The position numbers and the translations under genes are program-made. From positions 2,790,001-2,854,000 of the forward strand of contig NZ_JAUSWY010000001.1 in assembly GCF_030815585.1 (NCBI RefSeq): a DNA stretch of 64,000 nucleotides, written 5' to 3'. The notes under the pieces were generated by a model, which ran no database searches, was not told where the DNA came from, and saw only the letters and a list, made by a program, of their open reading frames with translations. This DNA is from Arthrobacter pascens. GTDB lineage: Bacteria; Actinomycetota; Actinomycetes; Actinomycetales; Micrococcaceae. Below are positions 44,082 to 52,719 of this stretch, piece by piece. The first letter of the stretch is position 1, and every line of letters starts with the position of its first letter.

Positions 44082-45341
44082 CTATGGCCGCAGTTGTTCC
44101 CTGATGGCGGCCATCCCGCGGAAGACTTCCCCATAGCTGGTGGTAAGCGGCGCCAGTCCAATCCGGAGGCCCTGCGGTGCGCGGAAATCCGGGATGACGT
44201 CCTGCTCCCACAGCGCCGCTGTCGCGTCGCGGAAGGCCGGATGGTCCAGGGTGATGTGGCTCCCCCGCCGCTCCGGATCACGCGGCGATGCCAAGTGCAC
44301 ACCGTGCGGTTCGAGCCATTCTTCGAACAGTTCCACTGCGTAAGCGGTGAGTTTCAGCGACTTCTCCCGGATCGCTGCCATCCCGGCGTCTTCGATGAGG
44401 TCCAAGGTACCGCGCATGGCCAGCATCCCGAAGATGGCCGGGGTGCCGCTCAGGAACCCCCGGATGCCGGGCGCCGGCTCGTAGCCCCGAGCCATCTCAA
44501 AGGCATCCTTGCGTCCCATCCAGCCCCAGACCGGCTGCCGGAGTGTGGGCAGGTGGCGGCTGTTGATGTAGGCGAACGCCGGCGAGCCCGGCCCGCCGTT
44601 GAGGTACTTGTAAGTGCAGCCGGCGGCGAAATCCACATTCGCGCCGTCCAGGTCCAGCTCCACGGACCCGGCGGAATGGCAAAGGTCCCACACCACCAGG
44701 GCTCCGGCGCTGTGCGCGGCCTCCGTGATGGCCGGAAGATCGGCCAGGAACCCTGAACGGTAGGCCACCTGGCTTAAAAGTACGACGGCGGTGCCCGGTC
44801 CGGTTGTCTGCCTCACCTGTTCGGTAGTCACGCCGGACGCCGGATCGGCTTCGATCCACCGCAGCTTGAGGCCTTGCTCGCTGGCGATGCCCTCCACAAC
44901 ATAGCGGTCCGTTGGGAAGTTGTCCGTGTCCAGGACAATTTCCGTCCGGGCGGGGTCGTCCACGCCGGCCAGCGCCGCACGGATGAGCTTGTAGAGGACC
45001 ACAGTGGTGGAATCGGCGATGATGGTCTGCCCCGGGGCTGCGCCCAGCACGGCCCTGCCCAACTGGTCGCCGATGGTCTGCGGCAGGTCCAGCCATTCTT
45101 CATCCCAGCCGCGGATGAGTCGGCTGCCCCAGCTGTCCTGGATGAAATTGCCGATGTCGGTGATGGTGCGCCGGAGCGGACGTCCCAGGGAGTTGCCGTC
45201 GAGGTAGGACAACTCAGCATCCGTTCCGACGAAGAGGTCCCGGTAGCTTGCCAGGGGGTCTTGGGCATCGAGGTGTGCTGCCCGCTCGAGGAGCGCAACG
45301 CCGTCGGGATCTTGCATGGTTGGCCGGTGTTCCTGTGTCAC
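44082..45341 (-). CDS. kynU: Kynureninase
   Basis: PLP enzyme of 419 aa that splits kynurenine to anthranilate and alanine. The Schiff-base lysine is K245 (GCTYKYLNGGPGSPAF), the PLP-binding aspartate is in VVWDLCHSAG (D219), and FLSGTPAIFGM and YLDGNSLGRPL are family segments. The GTG at 45341 overlaps the stop of the dioxygenase gene by 4 nt (GTGA); an ATG at 45317 is the alternative. With kynA it forms the oxidative tryptophan-degradation pair; no kynurenine formamidase gene is in the window. Confidence 0.95.
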   Translation of the reverse strand: MTQEHRPTMQDPDGVALLERAAHLDAQDPLASYRDLFVGTDAELSYLDGNSLGRPLRRTITDIGNFIQDSWGSRLIRGWDEEWLDLPQTIGDQLGRAVLGAAPGQTIIADSTTVVLYKLIRAALAGVDDPARTEIVLDTDNFPTDRYVVEGIASEQGLKLRWIEADPASGVTTEQVRQTTGPGTAVVLLSQVAYRSGFLADLPAITEAAHSAGALVVWDLCHSAGSVELDLDGANVDFAAGCTYKYLNGGPGSPAFAYINSRHLPTLRQPVWGWMGRKDAFEMARGYEPAPGIRGFLSGTPAIFGMLAMRGTLDLIEDAGMAAIREKSLKLTAYAVELFEEWLEPHGVHLASPRDPERRGSHITLDHPAFRDATAALWEQDVIPDFRAPQGLRIGLAPLTTSYGEVFRGMAAIREQLRP

Positions 45342-46192
45342 TGGCCGATCTCCGTCCGGACCGCGAAGAGTTCAGGAAAGAACGTCAGTTCCAGGGCCTT
45401 CTGCAGGAATGCGGCGCCGCTGGAACCTCCGGTACCCGATTTCATGCCGATGGTGCGCTGCACCGTGCGCAGGTGCCTGAACCGCCATAGCTGGAAGTTG
45501 TCTTCGAGGTCAACAAGTTCCTCGCAGGCTTCGTAGGCGGCCCAGTTGTCCGCCGCATTTTCATAGATGTGCTTGAACAGCGGCACCAGTTCCGGGCAGA
45601 ATTCGTGGGCCCGGGTGACGTCCCGTTCCAGGACGGACGTCGGCACGTCATAGCCCTGCCTGGCCAGGTAAGCGAGGAATTCGTCGTAGATGCTGGGGGC
45701 ATTGAGCACCTCCTCCAGCATGGAATGTGCTTCCGGGTCCGATTCGAAGACTGGAAGCATTCTGCGGTTCTTGTTCCCTAGGACAAACTCCACCGCGCGG
45801 TATTGGCTGGACTGGAAGCCCGACGCATTGCCCAGGAAGCCGCGGAACTGCGAGTATTCGGTGGGCGTCAGGGTGGCGAGGACGGACCACTGCTCCGTGA
45901 GCGTTTTTTGGATGTGCTTAACGCGGGCGACGCCCTTGAGCGCCGAACCGAGGTCGTCTGCGCGGAACCAGGCCGCCGCGCTTCGAAGTTCGTGCAGCAC
46001 CAGTTTGAGCCACAGCTCAGTGGTCTGGTGCTGGATGATGAACAGCAGCTCGTCGTGGTGCTCAGGCCGGCTGACCGGCTGCTGGGCACTGAGGAGGGTG
46101 GGCAGCTGCAGGTAGGACGCGTAGCTCATCCGGGAACTGAAGTCACGGACGATGCCCTTGTCCAGTTTTCGAGTGTTCTTCTCAACGGACAC
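45338..46192 (-). CDS. kynA: Tryptophan 2,3-dioxygenase
   Basis: Heme enzyme, 284 aa, opening the indole ring of tryptophan to N-formylkynurenine. Family motifs: SYASYLQLPTLLSAQQPVS, HHDELLFIIQHQTTELWLKL with the substrate-side His, SGFQSSQYRAVEFVLGNKN, and FRHLRTVQRTIGMKSGTGGS with the proximal heme His. The start is GTG at 46192 with GGAAAGG 8 nt upstream; the frame is open to 46345 inside ribF but the extension is not conserved. Overlaps kynU by 4 nt and lies 37 nt after ribF. Confidence 0.96.
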   Translation of the reverse strand: MSVEKNTRKLDKGIVRDFSSRMSYASYLQLPTLLSAQQPVSRPEHHDELLFIIQHQTTELWLKLVLHELRSAAAWFRADDLGSALKGVARVKHIQKTLTEQWSVLATLTPTEYSQFRGFLGNASGFQSSQYRAVEFVLGNKNRRMLPVFESDPEAHSMLEEVLNAPSIYDEFLAYLARQGYDVPTSVLERDVTRAHEFCPELVPLFKHIYENAADNWAAYEACEELVDLEDNFQLWRFRHLRTVQRTIGMKSGTGGSSGAAFLQKALELTFFPELFAVRTEIGQ

Positions 46193-46229
46193 GGTGCTTG
46201 CCTTTCCTGATGGTTTCCGGGAATCCCGG

Positions 46230-47213
46230 TCAGCGCCGGACCAGGAGATCATGCGCCTGGACCACGTCCAGGCGCATCTGGTCAACAAGCGCCTCCGGCC
46301 CACGGTACGCCACCATGCCCCGGAGCCTCGCCACGAATTCCACAACTACTGTTTGGCCGTAGAGATCGAAGTCCTCCACGTCTTCGTGCGGGCGGTCGAT
46401 CACATGGGCCTCGACCTGCCGGCTGACGCCGTCGAATGTGGGATTTGAACCTACAGAAATCGCGGCGGGCCAGCGGGTGCCGGCCTGGTCAACGAGCCAG
46501 CCGGCGTAGATTCCGTCCGCCGGAATGAGTCCGCTGGCGTTGCTGGCGAGATTGGCCGTGGGGAACCCCAGCGCACGGCCGCGGGCGGCGCCGTGCACCA
46601 CCTCCCCGCGCATCCGGTGCGGGCGGCCCAGCACGGCCGCGGCCGTGGCGACGTCGCCCTCCTTCAGCGCCTCCCGCACCCAGGTGGAAGAGCAGCGGCG
46701 GTTCTCGCCGTCGTCGTCATGCAGGGGGTAGCCCTCGGAGCCGAACTCGCTGATGACCTGGACGTCGAAAGCAAACTTTTCGCCAAGCTGCTTCATGGTT
46801 TCAAGGTCGCCTGAATTGCCACGGCCGAACCGGGCATCGTGGCCGATCACCACGTGGCTGGCGTGGAGGCTGTCCACCAGGATCTGTCCTACGAACTCTT
46901 CGGCGGTGAGGCTGGCGAGGTTCAGCGAGTATTTCAAGACCAGGATGGCGTCAAGGCCGAGCTCCCCCAGTGCATCCAGCTTGTCCTGCAGCCCCATGAT
47001 CAGCTCGGGCGCGGACTCCGGGCGGTGGATCAGGGCAGGGTGCGGATCAAACGTCACTGCCACCGCCTTAGTCCCGTTGCGGCGGGCGGAGCGGATGAGC
47101 TGGGACAGCACCTGCTGATGGCCACGATGGACGCCGTCGAAGTTGCCGAAAGTGACAACTGATGGACCGAAGTCCGCCGGGACCTCGGACGGATCGTTCC
47201 AGATGTAGACCAT
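46230..47213 (-). CDS. ribF: Bifunctional riboflavin kinase / FAD synthetase
   Basis: 327 aa. The N-terminal FAD synthetase (nucleotidyltransferase fold) has FGNFDGVHRGHQQVL with the HxGH element and SSTWVREALKEGDV. The C-terminal riboflavin kinase has GRALGFPTANL and the YAGWLV and VGSNPTFDG segments. It makes FMN and FAD from riboflavin. The ATG at 47213 has AAAGG 8 nt upstream; a GTG one codon earlier is in frame. The conserved actinobacterial order is truB-ribF-rpsO; here kynA, kynU and a glycosyltransferase intervene before rpsO. Confidence 0.96.
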   Translation of the reverse strand: MVYIWNDPSEVPADFGPSVVTFGNFDGVHRGHQQVLSQLIRSARRNGTKAVAVTFDPHPALIHRPESAPELIMGLQDKLDALGELGLDAILVLKYSLNLASLTAEEFVGQILVDSLHASHVVIGHDARFGRGNSGDLETMKQLGEKFAFDVQVISEFGSEGYPLHDDDGENRRCSSTWVREALKEGDVATAAAVLGRPHRMRGEVVHGAARGRALGFPTANLASNASGLIPADGIYAGWLVDQAGTRWPAAISVGSNPTFDGVSRQVEAHVIDRPHEDVEDFDLYGQTVVVEFVARLRGMVAYRGPEALVDQMRLDVVQAHDLLVRR

Positions 47214-47309
47214 CACCCTCGCCTTTTACTGCCTGCAACTGACATGTTCCGGAACCTGACCCGGCGCCGGAACTCTCTAAGATTACCCGCAAACCCGGTG
47301 GCCGACTTC

Positions 47310-47807
47310 CTATCCCCCGGCGGTGGCAGGGCGCTTGCCGGGCCGCCGCCGGTAAAGCCACACCAGGCCCAGGATCGGCAGCAGCAGCGGGATAAAGGCG
47401 TAGCCCCGGCCGAAGAGGGACCAGACGGTCTCGTGCGGGAACTGGACGGCATCAAAAACGCTGAGGGCACCCACCACCAGCACGCCCACCAGCTCAACTA
47501 GCACGGCGGCCAGGGATACCTTGAACCAGGTACGGCCGGGCTTGGCCAGCGACACGGTAGCTATCACGTACACCAGGGCCGCAAACGCCGAAAGCAGATA
47601 GGCCAGCGGAGCCTCGGAGAACTTAGTAAGGATCTGGTACCCGGCGCGCGCTGTGGCCGAAATGGCAAACACTGCGTACACGGCGATCAGGAGCCGGCCG
47701 GGCCCTGTGTTGCGGGTGTCCTTGGCGGACGCGCTTGCCTTGTCCGGCGTCGCTTCGGAATTGGGTGCTTTCACAGGGCGGGACTTCACGTTGCGGGCTT
47801 CTTCCAC
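47310..47807 (-). CDS. Hypothetical four-helix membrane protein
   Basis: 165 aa. A polar, Lys/Ala-rich N-terminus of about 35 residues is followed by four predicted transmembrane helices (LLIAVYAVFAISATARAGY, LAYLLSAFAALVYVIATVSL, VSLAAVLVELVGVLVVGALS, YAFIPLLLPILGLVWLY). It ends in a basic tail. No recognised family function. The GTG start directly follows the stop of the preceding small membrane gene with no gap, and it leads toward ribF, so the truB-to-ribF stretch is likely one operon. Confidence 0.72.
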   Translation of the reverse strand: MEEARNVKSRPVKAPNSEATPDKASASAKDTRNTGPGRLLIAVYAVFAISATARAGYQILTKFSEAPLAYLLSAFAALVYVIATVSLAKPGRTWFKVSLAAVLVELVGVLVVGALSVFDAVQFPHETVWSLFGRGYAFIPLLLPILGLVWLYRRRPGKRPATAGG

Positions 47808-48161
47808 TTAGTACCAGATCTGGTTCATTCGGGCGGCCATCACCAGGGCGGTCACCCCGACGGCGGCCAGGACAAAGTTGCTCCAGCGGGTCCGTTCCAG
47901 GATGGACCAGTAGACGGCCGCCGGCGGCAGGAGCATGGCTGTGACCAGGTAGCCCCAGAACTCCCAGGCTTCGCCTGCGATGGGTTCGCCGCTGATCACC
48001 CTCACGATGGAGCCCACCAGGTACACCAGCAATGCCAGTTCAACGGCGGCCACGGAGAGAATAGTGACGTCGTTCGGGGCCCTTTTCAGGATGCCGGCCA
48101 CCAGGCAGATGCCGCTGGAGATCAGGCCGACGGCCAGGATGATGTAGAAATACGCGTCCAC
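47808..48161 (-). CDS. Hypothetical small membrane protein
   Basis: 117 aa, with about four transmembrane helices and hardly any soluble part (FYIILAVGLISSGICLVAGIL broken at residue 20, VAAVELALLVYLVGSIV, WGYLVTAMLLPPAAVYW, VLAAVGVTALVMA). The GTG start lies 2 nt after the truB stop, and the gene abuts the next membrane gene. As I recall, paired small membrane genes between truB and ribF recur in Arthrobacter; the function is unknown. Confidence 0.72.
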   Translation of the reverse strand: MDAYFYIILAVGLISSGICLVAGILKRAPNDVTILSVAAVELALLVYLVGSIVRVISGEPIAGEAWEFWGYLVTAMLLPPAAVYWSILERTRWSNFVLAAVGVTALVMAARMNQIWY

Positions 48162-48163
48162 GC

Positions 48164-49087
48164 CTAGGCCTCCTGGCCTGTGGCGTTGCTGGGCGCGAAC
48201 ACCAGGACGGGCTTGGCAAAGCTGCCGGCATCCGCCAGCAGGGCCACCAGGCTCCCGTCCGGAGCAAAAGCCGCTGCAGGATGCTCCGCCGTTGCGGCCT
48301 GGGGACTCCCGGCGGCTGCGCCGGCCGCAATCCGCCGGCCGAAAGAGATCTCCGTGGTTTCATCCGCGGTAAGTTCCCTGTTGGGCATTAGCGCACGGGC
48401 GGCCTGGGACATTTCCAGGACGTTGAGTTCCTCGGCCAGCTGCTCCAGCGTCCGTGCCTGGTCCAGCGAATAGGGGCCGACGTGGGTACGGCGCAGGGCA
48501 GTCAGGTGCCCGCCGACGCCCAGCGCATCGCCCAGGTCCCGGGCGAGGGCGCGGATGTAGGTACCGGAGGAACACTCCACCGTCACGTCGATATCCACCA
48601 CCGCGCTGCCGGGTTCCCGCCTGATGCCGTGCACTTCGAACCGGTGGATGGTGACCGGGCGCGCCGCGAGTTTAACATCCTCGCCCGACCGGACCCGCGC
48701 ATAGGCCCTTTCGCCGTTGACCTTGATGGCACTGACGCTGCTGGGCACCTGCTGGATCTGCCCTGTGAGGGCCGCAACGCCGTCGTGAATCGCTTCATCG
48801 CCGATGGCGGCAGCGCTGGCGGTGGTGATGACGTCGCCCTCGGCGTCGTCAGTAATGGTGGATTGGCCCAGCCGGATGGTTGCCGTATAGGTTTTGGAGG
48901 TGCCCACGATGTAGGTGAGCAGGCGCGTGGCCTTGTTGATGCCGACCACCAGGACTCCGGTGGCCATGGGGTCCAGGGTCCCTGCATGCCCCACTTTCCG
49001 GGTACCGGCGAGACGCCGCATCCGACCAACCACATCATGGCTGGTCCATCCCTGCGGTTTGTCCACTATCACCAGTCCAGAAAGCAC
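48164..49087 (-). CDS. truB: tRNA pseudouridine(55) synthase
   Basis: 307 aa. Converts U55 in the T-loop of tRNAs to pseudouridine. The catalytic aspartate is D39 (GHAGTLDPMATGVLVVG). Other motifs are IVDKPQGWTSHDVV at the start, KTYTATIRLGQSTITDDAEG and SSGTYIRALARDLG. It has a C-terminal PUA-like region. The start is GTG at 49087 with a perfect TATACT 7 nt upstream, so leaderless; the very long open frame upstream is a shadow of the divergent aminotransferase gene. Confidence 0.96.
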   Translation of the reverse strand: MLSGLVIVDKPQGWTSHDVVGRMRRLAGTRKVGHAGTLDPMATGVLVVGINKATRLLTYIVGTSKTYTATIRLGQSTITDDAEGDVITTASAAAIGDEAIHDGVAALTGQIQQVPSSVSAIKVNGERAYARVRSGEDVKLAARPVTIHRFEVHGIRREPGSAVVDIDVTVECSSGTYIRALARDLGDALGVGGHLTALRRTHVGPYSLDQARTLEQLAEELNVLEMSQAARALMPNRELTADETTEISFGRRIAAGAAAGSPQAATAEHPAAAFAPDGSLVALLADAGSFAKPVLVFAPSNATGQEA

Positions 49088-49094
49088 GCTTCCC

Positions 49095-49100
49095 AGTATA
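49095..49100 (-). promoter_or_regulatory. Candidate -10 of truB
   Basis: TATACT on the minus strand, 7 nt before the truB GTG. The clearest -10 of the leaderless set. Confidence 0.55.
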
Positions 49101-49152
49101 TCGGCGGCTGTTCCCGCCCCGGCCCACCCTGCCTTCCGAGAATTCCGACGGC

Positions 49153-49158
49153 TAGGAT
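49153..49158 (+). promoter_or_regulatory. Candidate -10 of the class I aminotransferase gene
   Basis: TAGGAT, 7 nt before the ATG at 49166. Confidence 0.4.
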
Positions 49159-49165
49159 GGCAGAC

Positions 49166-50338
49166 ATGCCGCAGCTTTCCGCGCACGTCCGCGACGTCCC
49201 CGTCAACCAGATCCGCGAGATCACCGAGGCAGCGTGGCGCACCCCGGAGGCGATTGTGCTGAGCATCGGCGAGCCGGGGTTCCCGCTCCCGAGGCATGTC
49301 CTGGAAGCCGGAATTGCGTGCCTGGAACGGGACGAGACTAACTACACTCCGAACGCCGGCATTCCGGCGCTGCGGGAAGCTTTTGCGGCTAGCTTCCGTG
49401 AGCATAAGGGGAGCGTGATCGGCGCGGACCGCATCTACGTGGTGGACGGCGCCCAGCAGGGCCTGCACTTTGCCATGAGCCTGCTGCTCTCGCCCGGGGA
49501 TGAAATCCTCATCCCCAATCCCGGCTACCCCACGTTCGCCATGACCAGCCGGCTCCTGAATGCTGTCCCCGTGGGCTATCCGCTCTACCCCGCGCAGGAT
49601 TTCCAGCCCCGAATCCAGGATATCGAAGCGCTCATCACCGGCAGGACCCGCGTGCTCATGCTGAACTCGCCGTCCAACCCGCTGGGCGCAGTCCTCGGCG
49701 AGGACCTTACCCGGGACCTTGTGGAGCTCGCCCGCAGGCATGACCTTTGGATCATTTCCGACGAATGCTATGAGTCCTTCACCTACGATGTTCCCCACGT
49801 CAGCCCTGCCCGGTTCGACAGCGATCTTCCCGGCGAGGCCCGGGTATTCACCTCGCTGACCCTCTCCAAGACGTACGGCCTCACCGGCCTCAGGATCGGC
49901 GCCCTGGTCTGCCCGCCGGGGCTGGAGCAGAAGATGAACAACGTGATGGAGTCGATCGTGTCCTGCGTTGCCTCGCCGTCGCAGTACGCCGCGCTCGCGG
50001 CGCTGACCGGGCCGCAGGACTATGTGCGGGATGCGCATGCCCACTACCGTGCCAACCGGGACGCTGCCTCCGCGGTCCTGAAAACCAAGGGAATCCGATT
50101 CCTGAGCGCACAAGGTGCCTTTTATCTCTGGGCCGATGTATCCCATGTGAGCGGCGGCGATGTCCGTAGCTGGACCGGCCGGTTCCTAGCGGACTCAGGA
50201 GTGGCTCTGGCGCCGGGAACCGCCTTCGGCTCCATCGGCGAAGGCTGGGTGCGGATCGCGCTCTGCGGCAGCCAGGAGGAACTCGTCGAAGGCTTGGGCC
50301 GCCTGCCGGCGCGTCCGCCAAGGGACGAGGGCCAATAG
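49166..50338 (+). CDS. Pyridoxal-phosphate-dependent aminotransferase, class I/II
   Basis: 390 aa, fold-type I. The Schiff-base lysine is K235 (SLTLSKTYGLTGLRIGA). Other motifs are SIGEPGFPLP, NYTPNAGIPALREAF, IPNPGYPTFAM, LNSPSNPLGAVL and IISDECYESF, matching the aspartate/aromatic/alanine aminotransferase group. The natural substrate is not determinable. I chose the ATG at 49166 because AGGA is 8 nt upstream and TAGGAT is 7 nt upstream; an ATG at 49157 is in frame but lies inside that hexamer. Divergent from truB; converges closely with the deaminase gene (8-nt gap). Confidence 0.9.
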   Translation: MPQLSAHVRDVPVNQIREITEAAWRTPEAIVLSIGEPGFPLPRHVLEAGIACLERDETNYTPNAGIPALREAFAASFREHKGSVIGADRIYVVDGAQQGLHFAMSLLLSPGDEILIPNPGYPTFAMTSRLLNAVPVGYPLYPAQDFQPRIQDIEALITGRTRVLMLNSPSNPLGAVLGEDLTRDLVELARRHDLWIISDECYESFTYDVPHVSPARFDSDLPGEARVFTSLTLSKTYGLTGLRIGALVCPPGLEQKMNNVMESIVSCVASPSQYAALAALTGPQDYVRDAHAHYRANRDAASAVLKTKGIRFLSAQGAFYLWADVSHVSGGDVRSWTGRFLADSGVALAPGTAFGSIGEGWVRIALCGSQEELVEGLGRLPARPPRDEGQ

Positions 50339-50346
50339 TTGGTGTG

Positions 50347-50832
50347 TCAGTAGTTGGTGCGTTTCGCGTTGCTCCGCCACGCTTCGAACGGAAGGTCCGC
50401 CGTCGGAACCTCCGTTTGCGCGACCGGCAGCAGATCAGGCCGGGTCCCGTTGAAATAGTCGTAGAACACGGCATCGTCAAAGCCTGCCGCGGCGGCACCA
50501 TGGCGGTCGGCGGCAAAATATACGCGGTCGATCCTTGCCCAGAGCGCCGACGCCAGGCACAGCGGGCAGGGCTCACAGCTGGTGTAGAGCACGGCACCGT
50601 GAAGATCGAAATTTGCGGTGGCGGCGGCTGCCGCCCGGATGGCAACCACCTCGGCATGGGCCGTTGGATCGTTGTCCCTGGTGACGCGGTTGATGCCTTC
50701 ATGGACACGCCCGTCCGCGGTCACCACCAGCGCGCCGAAAGGTCCGCCGCCGTCGGCTACGTTCCGGACAGCCAGCTTCACGGCGCGTTCAAGGTACCGC
50801 GTTGCGTCATGTTGATCGCTCGCCTGGGTCAT
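50347..50832 (-). CDS. Guanine deaminase-like nucleoside/base deaminase
   Basis: 161-aa cytidine-deaminase-fold zinc enzyme. The zinc site and catalysis are H59-A-E61 (TAHAEVVAIRA) and C89/C92 (SCEPCPLCLASALW). The C-terminal part (AAGFDDAVFYDYFNG ... LPFEAWRSNAKRTNY) is most like the short GuaD-type guanine deaminases of bacteria rather than tRNA adenosine deaminase TadA, which lacks that tail. Substrate assignment is an inference from this tail. The ATG at 50832 has no Shine-Dalgarno, with TAGGAT 6 nt upstream. Confidence 0.82.
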   Translation of the reverse strand: MTQASDQHDATRYLERAVKLAVRNVADGGGPFGALVVTADGRVHEGINRVTRDNDPTAHAEVVAIRAAAAATANFDLHGAVLYTSCEPCPLCLASALWARIDRVYFAADRHGAAAAGFDDAVFYDYFNGTRPDLLPVAQTEVPTADLPFEAWRSNAKRTNY

Positions 50833-50838
50833 AGCTAG

Positions 50839-50844
50839 ATCCTA
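50839..50844 (-). promoter_or_regulatory. Candidate -10 of the deaminase gene
   Basis: TAGGAT on the minus strand, 6 nt before the ATG at 50832. Confidence 0.45.
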
Positions 50845-51004
50845 GCCACGGAGCGAGGATTAGGGGGCACATTAGGGGGGAAAAGCCCGCCACTTCGTCC
50901 GGCTACAGGACTAGCCTAGCCATGGGGGTAGTTCAGGTCCGCATTCACTTTGGTCTCATTGCCAGGCCCCGCCATCGGGGTGCACTTCAACTCCGGAGTA
51001 TGCA

Positions 51005-52129
51005 ATGTACAGAAAGACCACCCTGCTTGCCTGCCTGGCCGTCGCGGCCATGCTTCTTCCGGCCAGCCCCGCAGCGGCCGCCGATAGTCCATCCACGCCG
51101 GAAACTTTAGCCGAAGGGCTTGTCTCCCCGCTGCGCCTGGCCCTCGGCGCCGACGAGACAGTCCTGGTCACCCAGACCTTCGCCGGCACCCTCAGCCGCG
51201 TTAAGGACGACGACGATGGCCACGGCCAAGAACCTTTGACGGACCTCTATACAAATCCGGGCTGGAGCGTTGGCGGTGTGGAAACGAGCGGAGAGACGGC
51301 GTTCTTCGTGGAGAGCCTTGGTGCCGGCGGAGGGGATCCAGCCGCACTGGAGGGCTACCTGAAGTCCATCAACGCCCGTGGTGAGGTCAGGACGGTTGCG
51401 GAGCTGGCGACCCTTGAGCGCAGCACCAACCCGGACGGATTCCAGCACTACGGCTTCGGACCGGACGCCAGTGCGGAATGCCTCGCGCAAGCTTCGGCTA
51501 TTGAGAATGCGCCGCCCGCCCAGTACATGGGCGCCATCGACTCGCACCCCTATGCAACGGCAGTGTCAGGAAACACCGTGTACGTGGCCGATGCCGGAGC
51601 AAACTCCATCACCGAGGTCAACGTGGCCACGGGAGCGGTCTCCACTTTGGCGGTACTGCCGCCCCGACCGGCAACCATTACCGCCGACGCCGCGGCTGCC
51701 CTCGGGATCCCGGGCTGCGTGGGCTTTGAATACGCCTTCGAACCAGTTCCAACCGACGTAGAGATCGGGCCTGACGGCTGGCTCTACGTGTCGTCCCTGC
51801 CGGGTGGTCCGGAAGATCCTTCCCTGGGTGCCCGCGGAGCGATCTTTAGGGTCAATCCGTGGACCGGAACCACGCGCCTGTGGGCAGAGGACATCCTTAG
51901 CCCCACGGGCCTTGCCGTCGCCGACAACGGTGACGTTTACGTGGCATCCATGTTCGGCGGGGAGATCATAAAAATCGATGCCGGGACCGGCAGGCAGTCG
52001 CAGTTCCTGGCAGAGAATACCCCGGCTGATGTTGAGATCAGCGGCGAGACTCTGTACGCCACCGTCGAGGCCCTCGGCGATCCGACGGCTCCGCCGGCAG
52101 GCCGGGTCATCGAGGTCGATATCAGGTAG
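51005..52129 (+). CDS. Secreted ScyD/ScyE-family beta-propeller protein
   Basis: 374 aa. Sec signal peptide: KTTLLACLAVAAMLLPASP, then AAAAD with a probable cleavage after about residue 26. The mature part has NHL/beta-propeller-like repeats (NTVYVADAGANSITEVNVATG, DGWLYVSSLPGGPEDP, LAVADNGDVYVASMFGGEIIKID). The ScyD/ScyE family is named from cyanobacterial scytonemin genes, but the many actinobacterial members are uncharacterised; no other scytonemin gene is here. The ATG at 51005 has GGAG 6 nt upstream. Followed by a strong terminator. Confidence 0.85.
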   Translation: MYRKTTLLACLAVAAMLLPASPAAAADSPSTPETLAEGLVSPLRLALGADETVLVTQTFAGTLSRVKDDDDGHGQEPLTDLYTNPGWSVGGVETSGETAFFVESLGAGGGDPAALEGYLKSINARGEVRTVAELATLERSTNPDGFQHYGFGPDASAECLAQASAIENAPPAQYMGAIDSHPYATAVSGNTVYVADAGANSITEVNVATGAVSTLAVLPPRPATITADAAAALGIPGCVGFEYAFEPVPTDVEIGPDGWLYVSSLPGGPEDPSLGARGAIFRVNPWTGTTRLWAEDILSPTGLAVADNGDVYVASMFGGEIIKIDAGTGRQSQFLAENTPADVEISGETLYATVEALGDPTAPPAGRVIEVDIR

Positions 52130-52160
52130 ACCCTGTCGGGAAGTAATCCTGGCAGACGCA

Positions 52161-52195
52161 GGAAAGCCCGGACCGCATTGCGGTCCGGGCCTTCC
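52161..52195. terminator. Terminator between the ScyD-like gene and rbfA
   Basis: GCCCGGACCGCA / TGCGGTCCGGGC, a 12-bp perfect inverted repeat with flanking GGAA / TTCC, 36 nt past the stop. It is placed to stop both converging genes. Confidence 0.75.
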
Positions 52196-52209
52196 CTCAT
52201 GTCTGACGG

Positions 52210-52719
52210 CTATTTGTTGCTGTCTTCTTCGAGTTCGTCGTCGTCGCTGAGGTCAAGGTCCTCTTCGTCGAAGTCATCCTCGTCAATCTCGACGTCCGCG
52301 GGGATGTCGCTCTTGTACGGATCGGCATCGCCGGCATGCTTGGCGTTCTCGGCCAACGCCGCCACCTCGGCGTCGCGCTTCTTCGCCGCCCGGAGGAGTT
52401 CCTCAAGGTTCGACGCGTTGACCGGGATCTGGTCCGCCACGAATTCAAGGGTCGGCGTCAGGCGGACGGTAACGTTGCGTCCCACTTCCTGGCGGAGCAC
52501 GCCCTTGGCCTTCTCCAGGCCCTTGGCAGCTTCGGACTGCACCAACTGGTCGCCGAAGACGGTGTAGTAGATCGTGGCATGCTGCAGATCGTTGGTCACG
52601 CGGGCATCGGTGACAGTAATGCCCTCCAGCCGGGGGTCCTTGACCTTCCGGCCCAGAGCCTCCGCAACAACAACCTTGATCCGCTGCGCCAACTTGGCAG
52701 CCCGTGCGGGATCAGCCAT
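52210..52719 (-). CDS. rbfA: 30S ribosome-binding factor RbfA
   Basis: 169 aa. Assists late 30S maturation at the 5' end of 16S rRNA. The KH-like core covers about residues 1-115 (RAAKLAQRIKVVVAEALGRKVKDPRL broken after residue 25, TVTDARVTNDLQHATIYYTVF, RLTPTLEFVAD). The last 45 residues are an acidic Asp/Glu tail longer than in E. coli RbfA. The ATG at 52719 has AGGAGG 5 nt upstream; the frame is open to 52839 but enters the palindrome. It follows infB after a 234-nt gap. Confidence 0.95.
   Translation of the reverse strand: MADPARAAKLAQRIKVVVAEALGRKVKDPRLEGITVTDARVTNDLQHATIYYTVFGDQLVQSEAAKGLEKAKGVLRQEVGRNVTVRLTPTLEFVADQIPVNASNLEELLRAAKKRDAEVAALAENAKHAGDADPYKSDIPADVEIDEDDFDEEDLDLSDDDELEEDSNK

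Noticed and set aside
46441..46458. tRNA-like T-loop (GGTTCAAATCC on the minus strand)
   Set aside because: It encodes the conserved VGSNPTFDG segment of ribF, and no acceptor stem or anticodon arm surrounds it.
49088..50146. In-frame upstream extension of truB (to 660 aa)
   Set aside because: The extra sequence is the complement of the aminotransferase gene; the conserved TruB start and a TATACT -10 are at 49087-49100.
51005..52129. Scytonemin biosynthesis locus suggested by the ScyD/ScyE-like gene
   Set aside because: No scyA, scyB or scyC partners are nearby; the propeller family is widespread in actinobacteria.
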